DNA from: CAZVPF01 sp964628195
GTDB lineage: Bacteria; Planctomycetota; Phycisphaerae; Sedimentisphaerales; Anaerohalosphaeraceae
Assembly (NCBI GenBank): GCA_964628195.1
Contig: CAZVPF010000001.1
Span: 156,083 to 220,082, forward strand
Direction: 5' to 3'
Length of the DNA stretch: 64,000 nucleotides
Shown here: in pieces, positions 14,348 through 24,229 of the stretch
Numbering within the stretch: the stretch's first letter is position 1
How the letters are laid out: each line of letters opens with the position of its first letter
Position numbers and translations under genes: made by a program
Notes under the pieces: generated by a model
The model's database searches: none
What the model saw: the letters and a program-made list of their open reading frames with translations, nothing else
What the model was told of the DNA's origin: nothing

Positions 14348-17300
14348 ATGGCAGCGAAAAACAAAAAAAACAGCATTAAAGAAAGTAAATCCAAAAACCG
14401 GATCAATCGCAGGGACCTTATGAAGTTAAGCGGCCTGACCTTTCTTACTACTTCCATTGCCGGCAGGAAAAAAGCTATGGCCGATGCGATTAATGATTTT
14501 ATGAATATCTCTCACCCGATACCCGCGTACAAAAAACTCGATCCGAAGTGGATCGAATCTCTTTACGCGAGGGGCAAAAAGGAAACATACACCGGCAAGG
14601 TTCTTGAAACTATCGGGATGCCCTGCTGCGGCATAGCCTCTGGCCAGTTATATCTTTGCGGTGACGGCACGCTGGGTGACTGGCAGCTTTTCGGTAACCC
14701 GATCTCGTACTGGGTGGGCGCGACAAATTCCACCTTTGCTGTCCGCAAGCCTGTCAAACCCGTTGAGCAGGGATTTGCCGTGGCAGTCAGGAACCAGCAG
14801 GGAGACACTGTAGTTAAGAAACTTCGTGACGGCGGGGTGGAGCATGTAGAATTTCAGGGCGAGTACCCGGTGGGCATCGTTCATTACAAGGACAGCGAAC
14901 TGCCCGTAAAAGTGCAGCTAAATGCCTTCTCGCCGTATATTCCCTTAAATGCACAGGACTCGGCGTACCCGGCGACGATATTCGAGCTTGCAGTGCAAAA
15001 TACTTCAAGACAAAGCGTTGAAGCGGGGGTTCTTGGCTGGCTTGAGAATGCGATTTGCCTCAATTCACGCAAAGAATTTGACCTTAACGGCAAGACCGAA
15101 GTGAGCGAACGCGGGGGCACGACAACTTTAACTAATTCCGTGGATGTTGAATCATCCGGCAAGGGCAAACCTGTCAGGTTTGAAATTCCTTTCGAGGACT
15201 TTGAGGGACCCGATTGGGGTAAATGGAAAGTTGAAGGTGACGCTTTCGGTGATAAGCCTTTTAAGGTTGGCACCAATGTTGAAGGCCAGGCCGTGATCAA
15301 AAATGTCCAGGGCGAGGGCTTTGTCAATACCATGGAAAAAGGCGACCAGGCCCAGGGCAAACTGACATCGGAAAAGTTTAAGATACAAAGACGTTATATC
15401 TGTTTCCTGCTTGGCGGCGGCGGCCATGCCGGCACCAATATAAGCCTTATTATAGACGGCAACGTCGTTCGCAGATCGACAGGGTTCAATGATGAAGGGC
15501 TGCACTGGAGGGGCTGGTACGTGGAGGACCTCGAAGGCCGCGAGGCACAGATCGTTATCGAGGACATTGTCAAAACCGGCTGGGGACATGTAAATGTCGA
15601 TTCGATTGTTTTCACCGACAAACCCCGGCACGGAACCGTTGGGGACCATACGGTAGACCTTGGAAATATGACCTTTCGCTGCCTTGACAGCGGTTCGGGG
15701 CTGGATAATGTTTATCCGGACAGCGATATCGAAAAATATGTCGAAAATAATTCTATATACCAGCTTATGGAGGGCAAACTTCCGCTGCTCAGGTCGGGCT
15801 CTGTGATGCTCAAACCGGGCGAAGAAAAGAAGTTCAGGTTTATTATGTCCTGGTATTATCCGAATATGCCGGAAGGGGGCAGGCTCTACGCTGTCAAGTT
15901 CAAAAGCTCGCGGGATGTCGTCGAAGACATAACGAACAAATATCAACGGCTGTCCGGGGACACTTACCTCTGGCGCGATATGCTTTATGACAGCACGCTG
16001 CCGTACTGGCTGATCGACAGGCTTCATTCCACGATGTCAACGCTTGCTACGGGAACGACCCGCTGGTGGGAAAACGGCAGGTTTTACGCGTTCGAAGGCT
16101 GCACCTGCTGCCACGGGACATGCACACACGTCTGGAGCTATGCCCAGGGCCATGCAAGGCTTTTCCCTGAAATTGGCAGAAACATTCGCGAGATGCAGGA
16201 TTTTGCCCCGATCACCGAAGGCGGAGGTTTCTATCCGCAAAGCGGGCTTATCTCGTTCAGGGCCGACAAGCATTTCGGGTTCGCCGCCGACGGGCAGTGC
16301 GGCTCGATCCTGAACGCTTACCGTGAACACCTTACCACTGAGGATAACAGGTTCCTCGAAGCCAACTGGTCGAAGATTAAAAAGGCGCTTGGTTACCTGA
16401 TCACACAGGACGCCCGGGGCGAAATGGGCGGGCTGTCCTCGCCCGACGATGCTGCCAATCCATCGGCAATGAAAGATGAGAACAAAATGACAGAGGACCC
16501 GGACGGCATCATTACAGGCACCCAGCACAACACCTATGACATCAACTACCACGGTGCAAATACACTAATCGGGGCGTTGTACCTCGCCGCCCTGCGTGCC
16601 GGTGAGGAAATGGCCAAAGATATTGGCGACGAAAAGTTCGCTGCCTTTGCCCGCAAAATATACGAGAACGGCAGGAAATGGACCGTCGAAAACTTGTGGA
16701 ACGGCGAGTATTTCATACAGGAAGTGGACCTGGAAAAACACAAGAATCACCAGTATGCGGACGGATGTTTGTCCGACCAGCTTTTCGGGCAGATGTGGGC
16801 CCACCAGCTTGACCTGGGTCATGTTTACCCCGAAGACAAGGTGAAAAAAGCCCTGCATTCGATCTGGAAATATAACTGGGCCCCGGATGTAGGTGTTTAC
16901 AATGAAAAGTACAAGCCATTCCGATGGTTCATAAGCCCGGGACAGCCGGGGCTGATTACCTGTACCTGGCCGAAGGGTGATTATCTGCCCGACGGAACCA
17001 TGTATAAAAACGAAGTCTGGACTGGTATCGAGTACCAGGTCGCGGCGAATCTTATTGACGAGGGATACGTGACCGAAGGCCTGGCAATATGCAAGGCGAT
17101 ACATGAACGTTATCAGCCGGGCTTTTTGAACCCGTATAACGAGATCGAATGCGGCGACCATTACGCAAGAGCCCTTGCAAGCTGGGCAGTTTACCTTGCC
17201 CTGGCCGGATATAAATACAACGGCCCGGAAGGTTCGGTCGGCTTCGAGCCCAAAATAACACCTCATGATTTCAAGGCGGCCTTTACGTTCGCAAACGGCT

Positions 17301-17554
17301 GGGCTGCTTTCGCACAGAAGCGGGATCCGTACAAGCAGGTCGAGGACCTTACGATGCGAAAAGGCAGCCTTAAGCTTCGCAGACTTGATTTCACCCTGGA
17401 CATAAACAAAAGGGCTAAAGGCGTCGAAGTAAAACTTGATGGAAACACGATAGCGAGCAGCTTTAAAACCCGCGCAAATGCCGTAACTGTCGACCTCGGG
17501 CGAAAGATTGAGATCAAAGAAGGGCAAAACCTCGAAGTTGCGATAAAGCTTTAG
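14348..17554 (+). CDS. GH116 family glycoside hydrolase (GBA2-like) with inserted jelly-roll domain, Tat signal
   Basis: 1068 residues with GGAGAG before the ATG. A twin-arginine leader (NRRDLMKLSGLTF) predicts export in folded form. The GBA2-type N-terminal domain (MPCCGIASGQLYLCGDGTLGDW) is interrupted at about 275-430 by a domain of the form FEDFEGPDWGKWKVEGDAFG and GGWGH-like WGHVNVDSIVF, which is known from C-terminal parts of GH32-type enzymes. The C-terminal (alpha/alpha)6 catalytic domain (DUF608 type) has AFEG with E583 and HNTYDINYHG with D731, the likely nucleophile and acid/base by analogy with GBA2. GH116 enzymes include beta-glucosidases, beta-xylosidases and glucosylceramidases; the substrate is not predictable. 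The last four bases overlap the 3' end of the convergent gene. Confidence 0.85.
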   Translation: MAAKNKKNSIKESKSKNRINRRDLMKLSGLTFLTTSIAGRKKAMADAINDFMNISHPIPAYKKLDPKWIESLYARGKKETYTGKVLETIGMPCCGIASGQLYLCGDGTLGDWQLFGNPISYWVGATNSTFAVRKPVKPVEQGFAVAVRNQQGDTVVKKLRDGGVEHVEFQGEYPVGIVHYKDSELPVKVQLNAFSPYIPLNAQDSAYPATIFELAVQNTSRQSVEAGVLGWLENAICLNSRKEFDLNGKTEVSERGGTTTLTNSVDVESSGKGKPVRFEIPFEDFEGPDWGKWKVEGDAFGDKPFKVGTNVEGQAVIKNVQGEGFVNTMEKGDQAQGKLTSEKFKIQRRYICFLLGGGGHAGTNISLIIDGNVVRRSTGFNDEGLHWRGWYVEDLEGREAQIVIEDIVKTGWGHVNVDSIVFTDKPRHGTVGDHTVDLGNMTFRCLDSGSGLDNVYPDSDIEKYVENNSIYQLMEGKLPLLRSGSVMLKPGEEKKFRFIMSWYYPNMPEGGRLYAVKFKSSRDVVEDITNKYQRLSGDTYLWRDMLYDSTLPYWLIDRLHSTMSTLATGTTRWWENGRFYAFEGCTCCHGTCTHVWSYAQGHARLFPEIGRNIREMQDFAPITEGGGFYPQSGLISFRADKHFGFAADGQCGSILNAYREHLTTEDNRFLEANWSKIKKALGYLITQDARGEMGGLSSPDDAANPSAMKDENKMTEDPDGIITGTQHNTYDINYHGANTLIGALYLAALRAGEEMAKDIGDEKFAAFARKIYENGRKWTVENLWNGEYFIQEVDLEKHKNHQYADGCLSDQLFGQMWAHQLDLGHVYPEDKVKKALHSIWKYNWAPDVGVYNEKYKPFRWFISPGQPGLITCTWPKGDYLPDGTMYKNEVWTGIEYQVAANLIDEGYVTEGLAICKAIHERYQPGFLNPYNEIECGDHYARALASWAVYLALAGYKYNGPEGSVGFEPKITPHDFKAAFTFANGWAAFAQKRDPYKQVEDLTMRKGSLKLRRLDFTLDINKRAKGVEVKLDGNTIASSFKTRANAVTVDLGRKIEIKEGQNLEVAIKL

Positions 17555-20500
17555 GGCAGCTCTTCGAGCCAGCTTTGCATAACTCGCAGCAGGTCCTGCA
17601 TGTCGGTTGTGTTGCTCAGGTCGATGTCCGTTCCGTCGCACCAGTTGTTCGGTGCATAGCACGGACGGTGCATCCAGTACCGCCCCAGCGCACTGAAATC
17701 TTTCAGGTCGACAAGTAACGAGCTCTCGTCAATGTTCGCGTCAAGCTGGAACTCAATTACAACACAAGCGTAATACTTGACCGATGAGATATCGATCACT
17801 ATCCTGCCGGGTATGGAAGTTGAATCTATACTCAGCGGGCCCGTGGAATCCGGCGAAACCACATAAGCGTTTAACTCCTTGCCCGACAGCCATGCGGGCA
17901 TTTCAATATCGAAACTAAGCTGTCCGGTTGGAGTTATCTGGTCGGTTTCGAGAACAAGGTTGTAGTTGACAATATCGACAAAAAGCTTCCCGCTGCACAG
18001 GTCCTCGTAAACTGTCAGACCGATGTTCTCATCCACGTCCGGGTCCGCAGAGGCAAGGGCCGGCTCTCCGGTCCCGGCAAGGACCGAGTTTAAGTAGTTG
18101 GAGAAATCAGCAAGCATCATATTTCGACCAGCGGCTGTGTCTGTATTGAAAAACTCCATGCCGATGTTGTTTTTAATGTAATAAACTTTCCCGGCTCCAA
18201 CGGAGCGCAGGTCCGTATTGGGTGCCGAGGCGATGTCCGAAACCCCCGTCAAAGCGGAAAGACTGTAACCCGAACCGTTTATTGTGAAATTACCCCGCTC
18301 ACCATCTCTTTTGCCGCTGACCCCGGTAACTATAAGCCTGCCGCCGCCCTGAACCCAGGGCTGGAGCACTTCGTTGACAACTTCCTCGTCGAACACTTCT
18401 GATTCCGGGACGATCAGAACACGCAGCCCATCAAGCGTTTCACCGTCAAGTTTCCACTCGGGAACAAGCCTGTATTGATGATGCAGTTGACCAAGCGCTG
18501 TCGCCCAGCCCCATACGGCGAACTGATGCGGCTGGTTTTCAAAGTCTATCAGCCCGCCCGGCAGCATCCTGTTCAGCACCGAACTGCTCGAGTAATAAAT
18601 ACCGATATCCGAAACAGCGTCCCGCCGGTTAAACAGCTCGTCGACCTGCGAAACAAAATCGAAAAACTCGCTGTTGAGACCTATCGACCCGGTATTCTTC
18701 GGGTTCTCGGGGTGAACCATCGGCATTGTGTTGGCCGCGAGCATTTCAGAGTATACCACCCAGCAGAGATTTGTATTTATATAGTACTGCGGCGGGTCGT
18801 GCTTGAGATAGTCCTCGTAACCCTCATTGTACAGCCATACGTTCACAAACCTGCTTCTGGCGTGCTCCTTTGCGAGTTTGTATGCGCAGTTCAGCCTGCC
18901 GACTGGCGGAAGCATAAAGCCCCTCGGCCCGCTGCTGAGGTTCCAGCCTGCTGTAAGCTCCGTGCTTACCATGTCAAGGTTACCCCTCGCCCAGCCGAGG
19001 CTGAAAAGCGGTATATCGTTACCCATCACGAAAAAGTCATCTATGCCGTTTTCCCTTGCTGCGTTGTGAACCGCGGTGTCATAATTCGTCAAAGCCTCGG
19101 TTCCTGCATCTCGTTTAAATATCATAAAAGCCTGCCAGATCGGCTGATCCTGCCATCGCCTATCGTCCCAGGCAAAGTGGTCAAGATTCGACCCGTTCCA
19201 TCCCCACCCGTAAGCGATGTTCTTGAGCTTCGTGCGAACATCGAAATTAGTCACATCAACGATACCCATGCCCTGCAGTTCCGATACGCTGAAATTATCT
19301 GAAAGGTAATCCCTGAACCTCGCGACGGACCAGTCACCGAACGCCTTCTTTACCGGCTCGTTACTGAAGCTGTCCCACGCGCTGTAGTTATCCGTCCACA
19401 TACCGTGCATGCCCGACTGTGTAGCGTACAAAGCCGAAGCATAGGTATAATCGTTCCATATCGGGCACGCGCTGTCTTTCGGGAAAGATACATGCCCGCA
19501 ATACTTACCCGTTTCAGCGATATAAATCTGCCCGTTTGCATTGTCATGATCATTATAGCTGTAGCTGAACGGGATATTGCCCTGTATGTCCTTTGCGCAG
19601 GCAGCGTCGTAAACCCTGCTGTTTCGCGGGTCCGTTGCCGGCCCGTCGTAGCCCGCGGCGACACTGCCGTCAGGGTAGGTCATTGCAGGACCCCCGAACT
19701 GCGGGTGAGTCCGTGTCCACGGCTGGGCGGTTTGTTCATCGTCGAACCAGTTATGCACGCCAATCCAGTAGACCTCGCCGCCGGTATAGGCCTGCCAGTT
19801 CCAGAAAGTGTGGCTGACGGTGTTGTATTCCGCGCTTTGGCTCGGGTCGTGAAGTTCGGCGATAAACGCGACCGATTCACCGAATGTCTCGTAATACGAT
19901 ACGCTTTTCATGCCCTCAGCGTCGGCCTGGATTTTCCTCCACGGAGCCTCGGTAACCTTCTGCCCGTAAACTCCCCAGCCCGGATCAGTCGCGGAATGAT
20001 TAAAAATAACGTTTGCATTATGACCCTTTGCCATTAACACATCACCGGTCTCGGCGATTTGCAGCAGACTGTCCCACCATACCGGCTCATCGCAGACAGA
20101 AAGCGACCCCTCAGCTGTAACCATCGTACTTCCCGGGTAGAAAGTGTCGTAACCTGTATAGACCGTGTCACTCCCCCCGAAAGCGGTAATACCCCCGGAG
20201 GCTATCCATGCCTGCACCTGCGACACCATATCCCCGGCAACTACGAGCCTGCCGTGAGTAATGTCTATGGACTGACCCGGTTCATCAAGGCCGTTTACGG
20301 CTTCGGTTATAACAACCCCGCCGTCAAGCTGGATGTGATTGACGCTTGAAGGGTTGAATGAAATGCCGGGGGTTGTCAACTTGCCGTCTTTAATGATTAA
20401 GGTCGCGTTGCCGTAACCGTGCCCCGCCGCTCCGTTACCCATATACACCCAGCCGCTTTGCGTGTCAATGCTGCCGTAACTTGTAAGCACCGAATCCGAA

Positions 20501-20946
20501 TACCACCCAAGCTGAAGACCCGGGTTCCAGTAGTTATGCGCCGGGCTGGGATACGTAGTCAGACTTGCTCCTGGTTCGATAACCAAACTCGCACCCGTAA
20601 GATGTGTTATGTTATCCAGGCCCATGAATAGGCCTGCGCATTGGGCGGATGAACCGTTTTGCAAAGTCGGGTAGTTGTTTAACCAGTCCAGGGCCTGTAT
20701 TCTTACAATGTCCTGGCTTGAGGGAACCGCCCCAGCCGGATCGGCCCAGTCAATGCTCCAGTTGGCCGGGTCGGACCAGCTGCTGCCGTCACCGCCAAAT
20801 GCAGAACCAAACCATGTATACTCGACCCCGTAAAGCAAACCGCAGCTACAAAGCATTATCAAAAGGACAAATATAACTCGATAAAAATTGATTGTATAGG
20901 CTTTTGAACCTTTTTTATTCGACACTTCGCGTCTTTCAACTAACAC
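17551..20946 (-). CDS. Large secreted putative glycosidase with beta-solenoid N-terminus and dockerin-like C-terminus
   Basis: 1131 residues. A hydrophobic export signal (FYRVIFVLLIMLCSCGLLYG) lies about 20-40 residues from the first possible start, a GTG at 20946; an internal GTG eight codons in is also possible. Residues about 45-290 repeat short Gly-rich beta motifs (SSWSDPANWS, LTGASLVIEPGASL). Residues about 300-760 look like a TIM-barrel glycosidase but match no family I can name. Next comes a GH42-trimerisation-like segment (LRVLIVPESEVFDEEVVNEVL, then GGGRLIVTG). The end carries two dockerin-like repeats (VDLKDFSALGRYW and DMQDLLRVMQSWLEEL). It is divergent from the GH78 gene and the two share a candidate operator. 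The stop codon overlaps that of GH116. Catalytic residues were not identified. Confidence 0.65.
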   Translation of the reverse strand: MLVERREVSNKKGSKAYTINFYRVIFVLLIMLCSCGLLYGVEYTWFGSAFGGDGSSWSDPANWSIDWADPAGAVPSSQDIVRIQALDWLNNYPTLQNGSSAQCAGLFMGLDNITHLTGASLVIEPGASLTTYPSPAHNYWNPGLQLGWYSDSVLTSYGSIDTQSGWVYMGNGAAGHGYGNATLIIKDGKLTTPGISFNPSSVNHIQLDGGVVITEAVNGLDEPGQSIDITHGRLVVAGDMVSQVQAWIASGGITAFGGSDTVYTGYDTFYPGSTMVTAEGSLSVCDEPVWWDSLLQIAETGDVLMAKGHNANVIFNHSATDPGWGVYGQKVTEAPWRKIQADAEGMKSVSYYETFGESVAFIAELHDPSQSAEYNTVSHTFWNWQAYTGGEVYWIGVHNWFDDEQTAQPWTRTHPQFGGPAMTYPDGSVAAGYDGPATDPRNSRVYDAACAKDIQGNIPFSYSYNDHDNANGQIYIAETGKYCGHVSFPKDSACPIWNDYTYASALYATQSGMHGMWTDNYSAWDSFSNEPVKKAFGDWSVARFRDYLSDNFSVSELQGMGIVDVTNFDVRTKLKNIAYGWGWNGSNLDHFAWDDRRWQDQPIWQAFMIFKRDAGTEALTNYDTAVHNAARENGIDDFFVMGNDIPLFSLGWARGNLDMVSTELTAGWNLSSGPRGFMLPPVGRLNCAYKLAKEHARSRFVNVWLYNEGYEDYLKHDPPQYYINTNLCWVVYSEMLAANTMPMVHPENPKNTGSIGLNSEFFDFVSQVDELFNRRDAVSDIGIYYSSSSVLNRMLPGGLIDFENQPHQFAVWGWATALGQLHHQYRLVPEWKLDGETLDGLRVLIVPESEVFDEEVVNEVLQPWVQGGGRLIVTGVSGKRDGERGNFTINGSGYSLSALTGVSDIASAPNTDLRSVGAGKVYYIKNNIGMEFFNTDTAAGRNMMLADFSNYLNSVLAGTGEPALASADPDVDENIGLTVYEDLCSGKLFVDIVNYNLVLETDQITPTGQLSFDIEMPAWLSGKELNAYVVSPDSTGPLSIDSTSIPGRIVIDISSVKYYACVVIEFQLDANIDESSLLVDLKDFSALGRYWMHRPCYAPNNWCDGTDIDLSNTTDMQDLLRVMQSWLEELP

Positions 20947-21252
20947 TAAAGAATACAGTATATCCTGTCTGAATAGAAAGAACTTGAAAATCCTCTACTA
21001 TATATATCTTACCAAAAACGGGGGTTCTTAATCAATCATTTTGCGCGTCGTTCCGGTCTTTTTGCGAAAATGTTATACAAATCCGATGCTATGGGTGTTA
21101 TATTATTTAATCGTCGGATTTCAGGGCATTGTCGTCCGGAATCGCGGTCAATTATTTGCTTGAAAATAATTGCCGATTTATAGCAGCATTTGTATTCGGC
21201 AAATAGCGAATGCAAAGCCCGATAACTGCAACTTAATAAAGGTATTTGAATA
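20947..21252. other. Divergent promoter region between 17551-20946 and the GH78-like gene
   Basis: No gene is seen. It contains the paired motif at 21035-21067. AT-rich stretches (CTATATATATC near 21000, TTATATTATTTAATC near 21097) could hold -10 boxes for the two directions, but no confident -35 partner was seen, as expected for activator-dependent promoters. Confidence 0.55.
21035..21067 (+). promoter_or_regulatory. Candidate AraC/XylR-type operator, site 3
   Basis: ATCATTTTGCGC (21035-21046) and GTCTTTTTGCGA (21056-21067) have a 21-bp period. The site lies in the divergent interval between the secreted glycosidase and the GH78-like gene. Confidence 0.7.
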
Positions 21253-24111
21253 ATGAAAGCAAACAACATCGAAGCAAAGTGGATATGGCACAGCCAAAAG
21301 AATTACAAGCCCTATAATCAAACCGTAAAAGCAGTGAAGGTTTTTAAACTTTCCGAAGTCAAACGCGCCGAGGTCATGATAACAGCCGACAGTTTCTACC
21401 GGCTGTTTATTAACGGGCAATGGGTAAATGACGGGCCCGCGAGGAGCTGGCCGCAGCACTTCCAGGTAGACAGGATAGATGTGACCAACTACCTGCAAAA
21501 CGGTGAGAATATTATCGAAGTCATCGCCCGTTTTGACGGTGTGGGCAGTTTCAGAATCGTTCCAACACGCGCGGGATTATTGGTGCAGCTTAACGCAGAA
21601 TTGAAAAACGGCACCAGCAAACGGATCGTTTCGGATAAGACCTGGGATGTCGCTGTCGATAACAGGTGGGTTTCAAACGTTCCGAAAATGAGCGCGCAAA
21701 GGGGGCCCGCCGAACTGTATGACTCTTTAGAAAGCCCTAAACCAAGGTTCCGCAAAGCCGCTGAACTGGACAAAGCCAACCAGGGACCCGTTAAAGGTCT
21801 TCAGTTCAGGCAAACTGCCCTGCTTACCAAGGACCCTTTCCCGCTGAAATCTTTTATGGCCGCAAACCTCGTCAAAAATTCCCCAAGTATAAACTTCTGT
21901 GTTTGCCTGCCCAAGCTCGTTACCCCCGGGCTCATGGAAGCTCAAATGCACAACCATTACCCGTTCGCTATGGCGACGGTCATCAAGGTAAGCAAAAAAT
22001 GCAGTCTGAAAATAATCAGCGAAACATGGAGGACCGATCACTTTAAGGTCTCTATAGACGGCAAAACCGGAAAAAACGGCGTCTTTACCCTTAACCCCGG
22101 CACACATATTCTCGTTGCAGCTGTCAGGTGTACGTTCATGCACGATAAGGATGTCTCGCTGCGGCTGGTCGACCCGCCGAAAATGAAAATGGAAAACCCG
22201 ATCGATCCGGGACATGAAAACCCATGGTGCTGCATTCCTTACGATGAATACGCCTTCAGCATGCCGGATATTGTCTGGACCGAATGGTTCGAGAACCACC
22301 CCGAGCAAAAGCAAAAACGCGATAAATACCTCAGCCAAACCGACAGTATGCTCAGGGAGGTAAAAGATAAAAACAGCTTCAAAAAACTGCTCGGTTCAAG
22401 GGCAAAGTTGATTTCGAGCGAAAAAATGTTCGTTCGTGACGATTTCTGGAGATTCAAAAACCGGGAGGTTCTCGGTAACGCTCGTGAAAATGTGCAGAAC
22501 CCGGCCGGGCTTATCTACGATAACCCCCATCTTACCGCCGTCAAACCTGACAGCAATGGTGATATTGAGCTTGTCTACGACCTTGGCGAACAGAACTGCG
22601 GATACTGGAGCTTTGAGGCCGCAGCGGCTGAAGGAACGATATTCGACATTTACGGTGTTGAATATATCAACAGCAAAGGCGAGATACAGCACACCACCGA
22701 GATCAGGAACGGTTTCAGGTATATCGCGAAGGAAGGTCTTAACCGCTTCACTTCGATGATAAGAAGGTCCGCACGCTATATTTTCATAACCATACGCAAC
22801 CAGCAAAGTGAAGTTAAGTTCCGCAGCTTCAAGCTGATAGAGTCAACCTACCCCGTCGATTATACCGGCAGTTTCACATGCAGCGACGAAACGCTTAACC
22901 GTATCTGGGACATCTCCGCACGCACTTTGAAGCTGTGCATGGAAGACACTTTTGTAGACTGTCCCGGCTATGAGCAGACACTGTGGACCGGCGACGCGCG
23001 TAACGAGGCCCTTTTCGCGTATTACGTTTTCGGCGGTGTCGATGTGGCGCAAAACTCGCTGAGACTTGGCGCAGAGTCGCTTGACCGTCTGCCGCTTGTC
23101 GGCTGCCAGGTGCCCTCCTGCTGGGACACGGTAATACCGGCCTGGAGCTTTTTGTGGAACATTGCCGTCTGGGAAAATTATTTCTACAGCGGCGACTTGA
23201 AGTTCCTCAAGTCAATGTGGAAAGACATGCTTAAAAACCTCAAACGTGCCGAGCGATACATCAATAGCGACGGGCTGTTCAGTGTAAATATGTGGAACCT
23301 TTTCGACTGGGCGGATATTGACCACGACCGCGATACGGTTTTGCATAACAGTATGTTCTTTGTCGGCGCGATAGACGCGACGTTAAAATGTGCGGATGTA
23401 TTGAAAAAGAAAGACAAAAAACCCTGGCTCTCGGAATTGAAGACAGGCCTCGTCAAAGCGATAAATAAAACCTGGGACACGGGCCGCCGAAGCTACCCGG
23501 ACAGCATTTATAACGACGGAACAGCAAGCAGATCGATCTGCAGGCACACAAGTTTCCTTTCGATCCTTTACGAAATTATTCCTCGTAAGCACTACAAAGA
23601 CGCTTACAGGAACACCATGACCCCCCGCAGCAGCATGATTCCGGTCGGTTCGCCTTTCGCCCTCCTGTACCTCTACGAGGCAATGGAAAAACTCGCCGGC
23701 GAAGAAGCAATAATAAAAGATATCTACAATAACTACCGCCCGATGCTCGAGGACGGTGCGACCACCACATGGGAGGTCTTCGCCGACAGCCCCGTAAGCC
23801 CGCCCGGCGATTTCCCAAGCCGAAGCCACTGCCACGCGTGGTCCGCTGCGCCCGCATATTTCCTGAACCGAATCATACTGGGCCTGAAACAAACTAAAAC
23901 CGCGGCAAAAGAATTCGAGCTTAGTCCGCTGCTTTGCGGTCTGGAAAATGCTTCCGGAAGTATCGCGACAATTGAAGGACCGGTCACAGTCAAATGGCAG
24001 GTTCAGGGCAAACAGCTTGAGATAAAATATTCCGCGCCGAAGGGCGTTAAGGTCAACTTCCGGCGAAACCCGTCACACAAGGGGCTCAAGGTGAATATAG
24101 CTGCAATTTGA
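21253..24111 (+). CDS. GH78-like alpha-L-rhamnosidase
   Basis: 952 residues without a signal peptide, so probably cytoplasmic. The N-terminal beta-sandwiches (KWIWHSQKNY, DSFYRLFINGQWVNDGPA) are typical of bacterial rhamnosidases. The (alpha/alpha)6 catalytic domain follows from about residue 510. DCPGYEQTLWTGD gives D569, E574 and D581, the same spacing (0, +5, +12) as the catalytic and substrate-binding residues of Bacillus RhaB. TTTWEVF supplies E841, the position of the second catalytic glutamate, and SHCHAWSAAPAYFL follows as in the family. It would release terminal alpha-L-rhamnose from imported oligosaccharides. Activity on another sugar is possible, because GH78-like proteins of this group are poorly studied. 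The next gene follows after 118 bases that contain another operator candidate. Confidence 0.85.
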   Translation: MKANNIEAKWIWHSQKNYKPYNQTVKAVKVFKLSEVKRAEVMITADSFYRLFINGQWVNDGPARSWPQHFQVDRIDVTNYLQNGENIIEVIARFDGVGSFRIVPTRAGLLVQLNAELKNGTSKRIVSDKTWDVAVDNRWVSNVPKMSAQRGPAELYDSLESPKPRFRKAAELDKANQGPVKGLQFRQTALLTKDPFPLKSFMAANLVKNSPSINFCVCLPKLVTPGLMEAQMHNHYPFAMATVIKVSKKCSLKIISETWRTDHFKVSIDGKTGKNGVFTLNPGTHILVAAVRCTFMHDKDVSLRLVDPPKMKMENPIDPGHENPWCCIPYDEYAFSMPDIVWTEWFENHPEQKQKRDKYLSQTDSMLREVKDKNSFKKLLGSRAKLISSEKMFVRDDFWRFKNREVLGNARENVQNPAGLIYDNPHLTAVKPDSNGDIELVYDLGEQNCGYWSFEAAAAEGTIFDIYGVEYINSKGEIQHTTEIRNGFRYIAKEGLNRFTSMIRRSARYIFITIRNQQSEVKFRSFKLIESTYPVDYTGSFTCSDETLNRIWDISARTLKLCMEDTFVDCPGYEQTLWTGDARNEALFAYYVFGGVDVAQNSLRLGAESLDRLPLVGCQVPSCWDTVIPAWSFLWNIAVWENYFYSGDLKFLKSMWKDMLKNLKRAERYINSDGLFSVNMWNLFDWADIDHDRDTVLHNSMFFVGAIDATLKCADVLKKKDKKPWLSELKTGLVKAINKTWDTGRRSYPDSIYNDGTASRSICRHTSFLSILYEIIPRKHYKDAYRNTMTPRSSMIPVGSPFALLYLYEAMEKLAGEEAIIKDIYNNYRPMLEDGATTTWEVFADSPVSPPGDFPSRSHCHAWSAAPAYFLNRIILGLKQTKTAAKEFELSPLLCGLENASGSIATIEGPVTVKWQVQGKQLEIKYSAPKGVKVNFRRNPSHKGLKVNIAAI

Positions 24112-24119
24112 CAGTCTTT

Positions 24120-24152
24120 GCGCATAATGAAGGGGCTGTCACGCAAATTGAC
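24120..24152 (-). promoter_or_regulatory. Candidate AraC/XylR-type operator, site 4
   Basis: On the minus strand, GTCAATTTGCGT (24152-24141) and TTCATTATGCGC (24131-24120) have a 21-bp period; these are the most diverged copies. The site is 78 bases before the ATG at 24230, in the gap after GH78. Confidence 0.6.
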
Positions 24153-24229
24153 TTTCTTTTTATGATCAATTTACTGTATAAATGTATTACCTGCAGTAAG
24201 TTAATTTAACTTTCATAGAAAGGCCCCGG

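Noticed and set aside
16565..17662. Minus-strand frame of 365 codons inside GH116
   Set aside because: It overlaps the conserved catalytic domain and crosses the gene end; no family motifs or ribosome site.
18475..19302. Plus-strand frame of 275 codons inside the large secreted glycosidase
   Set aside because: Antisense to a continuous 1131-codon gene with signal peptide and dockerin-like end; no supporting start.
24148..24183. TTGACT with TATAAA as a promoter for the gene at 24230
   Set aside because: The spacer would be 23 bases, too long for sigma-70; the overlap of TTGACT with an operator half-site may still matter.
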